From Histomonas meleagridis (taxonomy: Eukaryota > Parabasalia > Tritrichomonadida > Dientamoebidae), in the NCBI GenBank assembly GCA_020186115.1, contig WSYJ01000184.1, positions 248,001 to 312,000 of the forward strand: a stretch of 64,000 nucleotides of DNA, given 5' to 3'. Below, piece after piece: positions 38,557 through 47,854 of this stretch (its first letter is position 1; the number at the start of each line of letters is the position of its first letter). Below the pieces are notes generated by a model. It was not told the origin of the DNA, did no database searches, and saw only the letters and a list, made by a program, of their open reading frames with translations. Both the position numbers and the translations under genes were made by a program.

Positions 38557-39981
38557 TAATGATTTTGATCTTATTGTTTATTGAATCAATATAAATATTT
38601 AACTCGAAATAAACAATAAATAATTTTATGTTTTTATTTACATTTTAAGTTTTGCTTTCGTGATTTATGAAGTACGCGGTGCCGAAGTTCCGGCCCACCA
38701 AAAAAATATTTATTCTCAATGATTATTAAGCACCTAATGAAGTTTTTGATAAATGCGTCGAAAATAATTTAAAGCTTTTCAAATATGAAATCGTCAAATA
38801 TACATATAATTTTATTTGTTTATCATACCATATGAATTTATCTCGTAATTAGTTTGGAATATTCAACCATTTTCCACTTTCGTACGCCGATCAACCTTCT
38901 CCGTTATTTTTTAAATTCGATGTCATTAAGAGAAGTGTTTTAGGATGGCATTTAGGAGACTACTTTTTTTTTATGGAAAATATTCTGTAGAGAAAAGGTT
39001 GTTATTACAGTATTACCCTAATTTTATCAAATTTATTAAAAATATACATTCCGCTTAATAATAAATCATTACAACTTAGGTTAATAAAATTATATGCTAT
39101 TATTGAAGGCCTCAAAAAAGAGACGAAATTCAAAAATCGCAGTATTTATTTTTTGATAAATTAATTGATACGAAATTTCTTGCACACAATAATATCAAAA
39201 GAACAATTTTTGAGCACTTTTCTGACCATAAAAATATAAATATCTCAATAAAGAATTAAAATTATAAAAAATAATATGTTTTTTTTAAAAATTTAGTTTA
39301 TTTTTATATTATAGCTAGAAAAAATGGCCACTGCCCCTTCATAAAACTTTTTAATATAGAATTCAAAAAAAAGTGAGAAAAAAATGAAAAAAATTATCCT
39401 TTAAATTTCAAGAATTACCATTTTAAAAATAAAATATACATCAAAAATAATTAAGATTGGTCTCAAATAATACTTATTTTGAAAAAATTGATTTAAAAAT
39501 TTTCATTTTGATCTGATTATTTTCCCCTCAATTTGAAAGCATACTTTTATTCATGTGATGATAAAGATCTAATAAAAATCAAAAAATTCACCAGAATATG
39601 TTTGTTTTCAGTTTGATTACTCTAAAGATTCAAAAAAAGCAAGCTATTGGCTTTAATATGTCATTCTCACCAACCTTGGAAAATCACAAAATTCCTTAGG
39701 GCTTATCAAATATATGTATAAAAAAAATTAAATTCATATTATTTTTTTTAATACTTGGTTTCTAAACATAAGCATCTAATATATGTAAACAAAATCTTTA
39801 TATTAAATTTAAGAAGAAAGTATTTGATTTTATTTCAAAAAAAATTGTCATTTATTATTTCATGAAGTATAGTAAATGATTGGTTAAAGTATGGTTCTAT
39901 TATTAATTGAAATAACATGTAAAAATGAAATTATTTTATTTAAATATTTTACTTATATAATGGGCTTTTCATTGTTTAAAG
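38557..39981. other. long AT-rich intergenic region
   Basis: No intact gene. One plus-strand stretch near 38855-38985 translates cleanly for about 42 codons (PLSYADQPSPLFFKFDVIKR) and may be a coding relic. The rest is AT-rich, with long A/T runs near 39260-39500. Confidence 0.3.
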
Positions 39982-40222
39982 TTAAATCGGATCAGATGAA
40001 AAACATCTTTGCTTTATTTGGCAAATTCTCCATCTTTGAACTTTTTTTTTTTCAAAGTTTAAGTTATCATATAACCAATCCATGCATCCTTCGTAGTCTT
40101 TGTGGTACATTTTTGCATCTGATGGAAATGTATTATCTAGATGAAGTACTAATCCCAATAAACCGGGAGTGTGGCCAGGCAAAGTGGCCACTTCGACCAG
40201 GGAATAATTCTTTGTTCACATA
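39982..40222 (-). pseudogene. metallo-beta-lactamase-fold hydrolase relic
   Basis: Minus-strand frame with VEVATLPGHTPGLLGLVLHLDNT followed by FPSDAKMYHKDY. This matches the third motif (x-GHTPG-x) and the following Asp-containing segment (SGDA-type) of MBL-fold lactonases/glyoxalase-II-like enzymes. The HxHxDH motif and both termini are missing; an upstream stop and lack of ATG mark it as a fragment. Such enzymes are often bacterial-derived in trichomonads. Annotated as a relic, not as a functional enzyme. Confidence 0.55.
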
Positions 40223-40308
40223 ATTAATTTCTTTTCGAACTTGGAAAATTTGATCTCTAATATACCAACCATGCATGGTTGTATAATGTTTGTACAAACA
40301 TTGTTTAT

Positions 40309-41634
40309 TTAATACGTAACATACACAGGGTTCTCGGGGTATATTTGATTCAGCAAGCTTTCGCCTGCCTCTCTCAGCTCTCCATCGTCACTCGCGCGAA
40401 GCATCTCGAGCCATTCGATGAATTCGCTGTTTTCGCTGAGGAACAGTCTCAATTTATCGATTATGTCCGGCTTTCCGTTTGCGAATCCCTTTCTTATGAT
40501 TCGGAGTGCCCATCTAATGTCTATTTCATCAATGATGTTGACACTGTCAACAATGATTGTGTAACATCCTTGCTGATAAAGACACCAATATAACATTGGC
40601 GATGCTAAAGCCATCGATATGATACAAAAATGAACAACTGACTTAAGTAATCCTGCATTAGAATTATTATAAAAAATGTCAATGATGTCAATGGTAAGTT
40701 GTGCATCATATATCATGCCAATGGCCTCTGGAATGTAAAATGAAAGGTCAGAAAGTAAATCTATCGCTTTAGAAATCAGAAGATCTTGATATTCATCATT
40801 GAGGAAAAAATGAACAAACTCAATGACCTGATTATCAAGTAAGTATCGAGCTGATTCTTCGTTGAAGTTGCATATAAAAATTAACATATCAAATAATGAT
40901 AATAAATAATCTTCATTGTTCGTTTGTAACTCAATAAATGGTTTTAGCATATCAAAGTGTAAAAAAGCTAAAACAAAATTGTCATTAGAGCCTAATAAGT
41001 GTAGAAAAGAACGAATAATATTGAAGCAACTTTGATCGTCACTCAGATAATTGAGAAGCTGTTGAAAAAGTGTAAATATTTTTTGACCGTTAACTTGTTC
41101 ATATTCGATTTTTTTGTTAACCAAGGAAAAGCAAAGACGTGCAAGAACATATGGAGGTGTTTCTGTCTCGAACATACTTTGAATATGTTCAATGTACCCA
41201 TTCTCAATCAAAATTGAGCGATATTTTCCATTTGAAGATGATAATAAGTAAAACAAGGAAAGAAGTTCTGGTGAATAATTTTGAAACATAAAATCAAGAA
41301 AACCATTTTCTACAAGTGTATCTTGCATTACTGACTCGAATTTAATAATATTTTTTAATACATTTATTGTTTTTTGTTTAATTGGATCATCATAGTTTTG
41401 TAATAAATTCATTAAGCGAATCAAGATTTTATCTTCAAACATATATTCGATGGTTTTAAATGTTTCGATAAACCAATCAAGTGACTCTTCGATTATTTGA
41501 AGATCTTCTGAAAAGAGCATTTCAGTATATTCTCCAAGATTATCAACTATGTACTCGAATAGTTCTGTTTGTTCATCGTCTGTTGGAAGTTTTCTGTTTT
41601 TATCGACAGGATTTTTTTTGTAAGCAGCATCCAT
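40309..41634 (-). CDS. ARM/HEAT-type helical repeat protein
   Basis: 441 residues, almost all helical, with about eight to nine repeat-like units (for example LIRLMNLLQNYDDPIKQKTINVLKNII and IDLLSDLSFYIPEAI). Acidic overall. The layout resembles armadillo repeats but no importin-alpha IBB domain or ligand groove Trp/Asn array is clear. Function unknown; probably protein binding. The 3' third is richer in G/C third positions than the 5' part. Divergent to the next gene with under 100 bp between starts. Confidence 0.55.
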   Translation of the reverse strand: MDAAYKKNPVDKNRKLPTDDEQTELFEYIVDNLGEYTEMLFSEDLQIIEESLDWFIETFKTIEYMFEDKILIRLMNLLQNYDDPIKQKTINVLKNIIKFESVMQDTLVENGFLDFMFQNYSPELLSLFYLLSSSNGKYRSILIENGYIEHIQSMFETETPPYVLARLCFSLVNKKIEYEQVNGQKIFTLFQQLLNYLSDDQSCFNIIRSFLHLLGSNDNFVLAFLHFDMLKPFIELQTNNEDYLLSLFDMLIFICNFNEESARYLLDNQVIEFVHFFLNDEYQDLLISKAIDLLSDLSFYIPEAIGMIYDAQLTIDIIDIFYNNSNAGLLKSVVHFCIISMALASPMLYWCLYQQGCYTIIVDSVNIIDEIDIRWALRIIRKGFANGKPDIIDKLRLFLSENSEFIEWLEMLRASDDGELREAGESLLNQIYPENPVYVTY

Positions 41635-41730
41635 TCCAACCTAATTGAATAACTTTGTTTGCTTTAGGTTTTCCAAAAGTGGCATTGTTCATAAACCCAG
41701 ATTTCTTAGAAACCAACATTCAAAAATTCA

Positions 41731-42175
41731 ATGCATTTGTCCGGCCATTGCATTGAAATATACGGTTTTGTTTGGTCTTTCCCAACAAGGCTTCCAGACG
41801 AATTTTGACCCTAACGATCCGTCTTTCGTCCGGATTCTTGAGCTTCGCACTGAAGAAAGGCGGCTTGAGAACCAAAGGGAAACATATGAATTAATAAAAG
41901 AAGAAGATACTTATAATGTTGCTCTTCATTATCCAACACACTATTTCATCGAAGCAGGAGAAGAGTTAAACCACGATTCTATATCACGTGTTTTCGATCC
42001 TGAAAAAATTGCTCCAAATCAATTATCTTATGCAACCTCAGATGTTATCAAGTTAACACAAGTCCATGATATTTTAAAAGCAACCAAGGAAGAGTATACA
42101 GAAAGCATAAAGAAAAATGAAGAATTATCAGAACAATATTCAACATTTTTTAAAACAGTATTTTCTGAAAAATAA
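41731..42175 (+). CDS. unidentified small protein; frame needs a short intron or is broken
   Basis: The long frame (to TAA at 42175) has no ATG from start to end. A good ATG at 41731 is in another frame (MHLSGHCIEIYG...). Removing a 25-nt GT...AG segment (41765-41789) or a 28-nt one (41770-41797) joins both frames and gives about 140 residues with YGFQTNFDPNDPSF or YGFTNFDPNDPSF at the junction. The remaining protein is acidic and helical (ILELRTEERRLENQRETYELI). No family recognised. The alternative is a pseudogene or a non-ATG start. Confidence 0.45.
41765..41789 (+). other. possible 25-nt intron (alternative 41770-41797)
   Basis: Begins GTTTTG, ends CAACAAG, and restores the frame between the ATG exon and the long open frame. 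The 5' site differs from the GTATCT of the better-supported intron at 5835-5858, so confidence is low. The segment lies over an M3-like TACGGTTT (41761-41768). Confidence 0.3.
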
Positions 42176-42558
42176 ACTCAAAAGCATTGAAGGAAAAAAT
42201 CTTATTCGTATGTTTTTCACATAGTGCAGTAATAATTTTGTACTTACCAACACTATATCAAAAAATATATTCCAACATGTGAATGCCTTCGATATTCACT
42301 CTTTCTTTTCGCTCAAAGGCAGTGGCTTTACAAAACTTATCACAGCTGATCATCCCTTTCAAAACCCCGGCCACGCCATTGACACAGTTTTACTCACAAT
42401 TCACCCATGCCCTCATTCAAAATTGTCCATTCAAAATTCAGACGAAGCCAACCATGCATCGACTTTTTGATAGAGTGGGTAAAAAATTGAATGGCGACGG
42501 TTTTTTGCGTTTTGGCCGTGTGTTTTATGGGTTTTCATATCATTTATCCTAAAGACAG
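42176..42558. other. spacer with an unusual open frame
   Basis: A frame from 42279 to 42470 (GTG first, no ATG) reads SLKGSGFTKLITADHPFQNPG and looks protein-like and GC-richer than flanks. An overlapping frame is also open. Could be a relic; no family recognised. Confidence 0.2.
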
Positions 42559-43188
42559 ATGGGAAAAACATACATTATTGGAGTCGCTGGAGGAACAGCA
42601 TCCGGCAAAACAACAATTGTCGAGAAGATCAAAAAGGTATTCCAAAATGACATCGAAGTTCTTAACCATGATTGTTATTATCTTGCGCATAATGACATGC
42701 CTCTTGAAGAGAGAAAGAAACTTAACTATGATCATCCGAATTCATTTGATACCGAAAGATTCATAAAAGATATCAAAGAATTGAAAAGTGGTAAAATTAT
42801 CCAAAGGCCTGTATATGACTATTGCATTCATAATCGCTCGTCCGAAACTGTAACAGTTTGTCCGAAGCGAGTGATAATCGTCGAAGGAATTCTTGTTCTT
42901 GAAAATCCGAAACTTCGCGATCTAATGGACATAAAGATATTCGTCGACACCGACGCTGACATCAGACTGATGAGGAGAATCAGTCGTGACATGAAAGAGC
43001 GAAATCGTAGTCTCGATTCGATCATCTCACAATACTCGGAAACTGTGAAGCCAATGCACGAACAGTTTGTGGAGCCAACAAAGAAGTACGCAGACATTAT
43101 CATCCCAAGAGGAGGACACAACAAGCCTGCAATCAGCTTGATGATTCAGCATATCAAAAATGTAATAGAAAATGATACAAATCAATAA
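42559..43188 (+). CDS. uridine kinase (bacterial-like)
   Basis: 209 residues. Walker A GGTASGKT at 10-17, then the substrate-binding DCYY...NYDHP loop (about 38-60), RPVYDYCIHNR and VIIVEGILVL (Walker B region), and RRISRDMKERNRSLDSI, the lid arginines. It phosphorylates uridine and cytidine in pyrimidine salvage; trichomonads lack de novo pyrimidine synthesis, so salvage kinases are central. Length and motif order match single-domain bacterial Udk rather than the longer eukaryotic UCK/UPRT fusions. Confidence 0.93.
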   Translation: MGKTYIIGVAGGTASGKTTIVEKIKKVFQNDIEVLNHDCYYLAHNDMPLEERKKLNYDHPNSFDTERFIKDIKELKSGKIIQRPVYDYCIHNRSSETVTVCPKRVIIVEGILVLENPKLRDLMDIKIFVDTDADIRLMRRISRDMKERNRSLDSIISQYSETVKPMHEQFVEPTKKYADIIIPRGGHNKPAISLMIQHIKNVIENDTNQ

Positions 43189-43640
43189 ATGATATCACAA
43201 ACTATATTCACAAAGCAGTTCGTTTTTGCATATGAATAAATGCATCGCTGTCACTGCTTTCGTTTGTGATACTTTTGGTAAACTTATTAAACGTTTGTAA
43301 GTAAACGGATTTCGAATAAACGTTTCTCTTGAGGAATGACAAAGGATTATTCCGATGGATGAACTTCTCTGAAAATGCTAATTAGCATCTTATAATTTAT
43401 TTATTATTTTGATATGTGTACAAATTAAAATTTCATGAAATTTGTTACAGAGTTTGATACTAACTAATTAATAATTACAAAATTTGTATAAATAATTATT
43501 GACGTGAATTTATTTAACGATACGTGATTCGAAAGATTATACATGCTAAAATATTACAGCTTGAAATGGCATCTCACCAAATGACGAAAAAAAGAGCATT
43601 TCAAAATGCCATTCAAAAATTGTGCTGAAATAAATTTGTC
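43189..43640. other. AT-rich spacer with short inverted repeats
   Basis: Near 43560-43615, AAATGGCAT and ATGCCATT-type sequences form an imperfect inverted repeat; another pair (CACAAAGCAG / CTGCTTT...TTTGTG) lies near 43212-43270. No gene seen. Confidence 0.25.
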
Positions 43641-46600
43641 ATGATAATTGTGAGAAAAAAGTGTAATAGAAATAACATGGGAGAAGATTCCGTTTTATCA
43701 CAGAAAGAAATCAAAGGAATTCAATTTGCAGCGCCTCCTGTTATGTCAGTTAGCTCAGATGATTATTTTCTTTTCCTTTATTCAGATGGTTCAATTCATA
43801 CATTTGATTCAAATTCTCTTAAAACTTCAACCTTACCACCTCATTCAAAGTCTGTTTCTGCTAGTTCAGTTACAACAATTGCGGTAAATCCACCACATAC
43901 ACTTGCTGCTATCGGTCTTGATGATGGAACTTTACTATTTTATGATCTTGTAGATTCAAAGATGCTCAAAAAGATGGCAAAAGCTGCAAAAGGTGCTGTT
44001 ATGTACTCATTATTTTTAGGTGATTTTACATATTTATGTTATGATATATCAGGAAATGTTACTGTATATAAGATTTCCATATCCAAACTTGGTGCTTCAA
44101 TTTCATTTTTAGGCTCTGCTATTACTATTAAAGAATCTATATCAATTACAATTGATCAACACATTTATCAAATATCAGCGCCAATGATATTCCATTCCAT
44201 ATGTATACCACAAAAGATTACGCAAAACTCAAAATGTGATTCGGAAGCGTTTTCGAATATTGTTGGTATTTCTACAGAAAATTCATTTCTTCTCACGAAT
44301 TTTTCAACCGAGTTTAAAGTCATTACAGAGCAACAAATATCTAACTCATTAATAGCCTTTTCTCCAGTAGTCGAAGATGTCATTTATTATGCGTTAGCCA
44401 ATGAATCTCAATTGATAATTTATTCTCTTGATTCAACTAATTTCCAATCAACTGAGTTATATAGCCAAGACAGCTCAAAGCGGCCAGTCTTTTTAACCTT
44501 TATTTCACCTTTTATTTTGTCAATAATTTATGAAGATAATTCATGTTTGTTACTTTGGTTCAAAGAATTCTACAAAGTTGAAACCACCATACCATTCCAA
44601 GGTACGTTTTTACATGGCGTTTCTAATTTCAGGATCATCACAAATGATAAAATTTGGAAATTCTCATTATTTTCATTTGCGGAGAAAATTGAGATCTTCC
44701 AAGAAACTCATAACCATCATGGTGCCATTGAGTTTTGCAAGAAAGCTAAGAACAATGAGCTTCATGGAATTGTTGGCCTTCCTCAAAACCCATCACAGAA
44801 GTCACTTTTCATTGAGCGTCAAATTTCGGTTATTCTCGAGCAAATGTTAAATGAAGAAATCAAGACATCTGATAAGAACAAAATCTCAGAATCAATTGAT
44901 TTCTTAATCCAACTTTCTAAAGACTTATCAATGAGTGATTGGATTACATCTAATGCAATTCGATATTTCAAATCGAGCGAATATTTAAAAATTTTCTTCG
45001 AACATATAATTAAAGGTGATCCAGATGCACAATTCTTTCATTACACAAAGAACTTTGTTGATTTATTAATAGAGACATATCCTGACCCATCGATACGTGA
45101 CTTCTTATTAAAGTTACCATCGAAAGCTGCTCCAACGACATCATTACTCAAGTACTGTCTATCGTCCAAAGATTTGAACCTACTGAAGAACGTTTACATC
45201 GAACGTTTAAACGATCCCTTAACGTGCGTCAAGATCTTTGCCAACTCAAAGGATTACGAAACCGTCAGCGATATTATACTTGATGTAATCTCGAATGATT
45301 TTAATACAAACAACAAAGCTAATAGTTTAATTGAATGGTTATTTTCATTTTCAGATGAATTCCGATTTACACATTTCCGTAATTTAATGGAATTAAATCA
45401 TAATCAAACAATTCAAGTTGTCTTTAATTATGTTGAACGTAATCAACAACCGATGACTTCCAAACAATTTATCAATGATTATATTTATATCTTAAATCTT
45501 AAACAAACGCCAACAAATGATCGATTATATAAATTGATGGAAAACTTTATATTAGAATCACAACCAATACTTATTGATTTATCACTTAAATATGTTTTAC
45601 CTAAAATCTTTTCGAATGAATATACTGAACCTGATCAACGTGATGAAGTATTATTAGTGATACTTAAGACAAGTTTAACACCAACACTTCAATCTAAACT
45701 TATACCATTTTGTGAAGAATATAACTTTAGTAAATCACGAAATTATTTATATGAGAACTCGAATAATTATGAACGTATTACACGGAGTTATTTATTATAT
45801 GGTAACGATGATCCATTTTCATATATTATAAATGTATTACAACAAAATAATGAACAATCTAAAGAAGGAATTAAGAAAGCGTTATTAACAAACGCAGTAT
45901 TACTTATCACTAAAGATATTCATCAATATTTGAACATTATATTAAAGTATTTTCCAAATGATTTCCATAATGATTTAATCAAAACATTAAAAGATGAAAC
46001 TATTTTAAATTATTATATTAAATCATTATTCGAAACATGTCCAAACCCATCAATTAATTATAATGATTTAGATCTCAAAAATTATTTGGAATATCTTTGT
46101 AAATATTTCCCAGATGAAGTATATTCGTTTTTAATATCATTACGTGATATTGACGTCGAATATTTAAAGTTATGTAAGAAGTATTGTATATTCGATGCAT
46201 GTACTTACTTAAGTTATCGAGTTGGTGATGTCGATGAAAGTTATCATTATTTATATGAATATTTCGAAACTAAATTAATGGATTTTGTTGAAGATAAAAT
46301 TAATGACATTAATCCATTAATTCTATTTATTAATGATTTCTTAACAAAGTTTAAGATATTGGATTATGAAACTATAACATTATCAATCATTAAGTCATTC
46401 ATATTACCATTATACGATTGTAAAAACAAAGAAAAGGTTTCAATATTATCGGAAACATTAAGAAAGATTTGTAGCATAGCTATAGATTATGTACCATTTA
46501 ATTTAATACTTAAAACAATTATAATCGAATTCGCTCCTTTTAACGTCGATACAATTCGTAGTTCGTTATGCGGTATCATTAATGACTTTAATTATGATAT

Positions 46601-47000
46601 CGATACAACGAAATCACTTGCAAACTTGTTTAGAAACGACGAAAGAAAATCTCAAGAAAAATATATATTGCAATCAATTTCGGGTACAAAGTTCTACGAC
46701 GGAAAATGCGGTACATGCCATAGATCGTTGACAAGTGGTTCGTCATTAGTAAACATATTCTCATGCGGACACGCGTTCCATGCCAACAAAGATTGCCTGC
46801 CGAAGCAAATGTGCCCGATCTGTAACCCAGAAATTAAGTTGGACCACGAAGTTACACCGCCGTCTGCAACAATCGGGCAAATGGAAGTGATGAGGAAGTT
46901 GAGGAAATTCGAGTTCTGCTTGAATAGCAAAAATATTGTCAATAATACGATGCAAAAGAAAGGAAATATTGCAATATCTGGAAATATGTCTTTGATTTAG
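43641..47000 (+). CDS. Vps8-like (CORVET/HOPS family) protein with C-terminal RING
   Basis: 1,119 residues. The N-terminal 350 residues form a WD40-like beta-propeller (for example TIAVNPPHTLAAIGLDDGTLLFYDL). A long helical solenoid follows (about 370-1030). A RING-type zinc motif lies near 1040-1080: C-x2-C ... C-G-H-A-F-H ... C-P-I-C. Propeller, solenoid and RING is the build of Vps8, Vps41, Vps11 and Vps18; the propeller sequence fits Vps8 best but the other three remain possible. These subunits tether endosomes and lysosomes through Rab5/Rab7. ATG at 43641 or Met13 (43677). The 3' end is richer in G+C. Confidence 0.6.
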   Translation: MIIVRKKCNRNNMGEDSVLSQKEIKGIQFAAPPVMSVSSDDYFLFLYSDGSIHTFDSNSLKTSTLPPHSKSVSASSVTTIAVNPPHTLAAIGLDDGTLLFYDLVDSKMLKKMAKAAKGAVMYSLFLGDFTYLCYDISGNVTVYKISISKLGASISFLGSAITIKESISITIDQHIYQISAPMIFHSICIPQKITQNSKCDSEAFSNIVGISTENSFLLTNFSTEFKVITEQQISNSLIAFSPVVEDVIYYALANESQLIIYSLDSTNFQSTELYSQDSSKRPVFLTFISPFILSIIYEDNSCLLLWFKEFYKVETTIPFQGTFLHGVSNFRIITNDKIWKFSLFSFAEKIEIFQETHNHHGAIEFCKKAKNNELHGIVGLPQNPSQKSLFIERQISVILEQMLNEEIKTSDKNKISESIDFLIQLSKDLSMSDWITSNAIRYFKSSEYLKIFFEHIIKGDPDAQFFHYTKNFVDLLIETYPDPSIRDFLLKLPSKAAPTTSLLKYCLSSKDLNLLKNVYIERLNDPLTCVKIFANSKDYETVSDIILDVISNDFNTNNKANSLIEWLFSFSDEFRFTHFRNLMELNHNQTIQVVFNYVERNQQPMTSKQFINDYIYILNLKQTPTNDRLYKLMENFILESQPILIDLSLKYVLPKIFSNEYTEPDQRDEVLLVILKTSLTPTLQSKLIPFCEEYNFSKSRNYLYENSNNYERITRSYLLYGNDDPFSYIINVLQQNNEQSKEGIKKALLTNAVLLITKDIHQYLNIILKYFPNDFHNDLIKTLKDETILNYYIKSLFETCPNPSINYNDLDLKNYLEYLCKYFPDEVYSFLISLRDIDVEYLKLCKKYCIFDACTYLSYRVGDVDESYHYLYEYFETKLMDFVEDKINDINPLILFINDFLTKFKILDYETITLSIIKSFILPLYDCKNKEKVSILSETLRKICSIAIDYVPFNLILKTIIIEFAPFNVDTIRSSLCGIINDFNYDIDTTKSLANLFRNDERKSQEKYILQSISGTKFYDGKCGTCHRSLTSGSSLVNIFSCGHAFHANKDCLPKQMCPICNPEIKLDHEVTPPSATIGQMEVMRKLRKFEFCLNSKNIVNNTMQKKGNIAISGNMSLI

Positions 47001-47854
47001 TTTAATTAAAAATGAATAAATTTGGAAATTTATTTGTTTTGAATGTTTTAGATCTTCAAAAATATATAAATTTGTGGATGTAATTTAAGTTGATGGAAAA
47101 AAGCCATTTTTTGAGTGATACTTAGTAAATAAGGAAATAATTTCCAAGAAATATAATTACATTGCCGCCATAATATAATTGAAGGAAGTATGTATTATAA
47201 AGCGTTATTTACAGATTTTGGATGAAAACTGAATTTCATAAATTTTGATTTTTTTTATCATCTTACAAAACGATTTTCCCAATCAAGTTTACAATATACA
47301 TCATTTTTAACATTTTTTTCAAAAAATATCTCTTACGAAAATTTTATAATAATTATGTAATTATGCAATTAATATCCTAACTATAACTAAAATCATATGT
47401 TTGATAAAAAAATGATAAAATATTATCATAATTAACATGATATATATGTCATACTCATTTGAATGATAAGGATCAAAAACAACTGAATGAAACTTTTTCG
47501 CTGTATTCAAAAATTGTATTCAGTTCTGGGGTTAACTGTAGGCCATTCTTTGACAAATGTTTGTCGTTAACGGTCGGATGTAGATCAAATTTTTCTGTAT
47601 AAACAAAACAAAATTATAATTGTTGGGGTGGGACCGAAAAAAATCATCTTTAATTTTCTTGTTATTTAGCCAATATTTTATATTATAGTTATGATATGAT
47701 ATTAACTGACAAGAGTATTTATTAAGTTTCCAAAATTAATGATTAATGATTAATATTTTTGATAATATTCATAGATTAAATTTCTTATTCTGGTTCTCAA
47801 ATTTTCAATACTTTGAACGTATAAAATTCAATTAACTTCGTATCGGCTTCCAAA
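47001..47854. other. AT-rich intergenic region
   Basis: No coding or RNA gene recognised in 854 bases. The right end should hold the promoter of the repeat-protein gene; ATTAACTTCG lies about 25 bp before its ATG. Confidence 0.3.
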
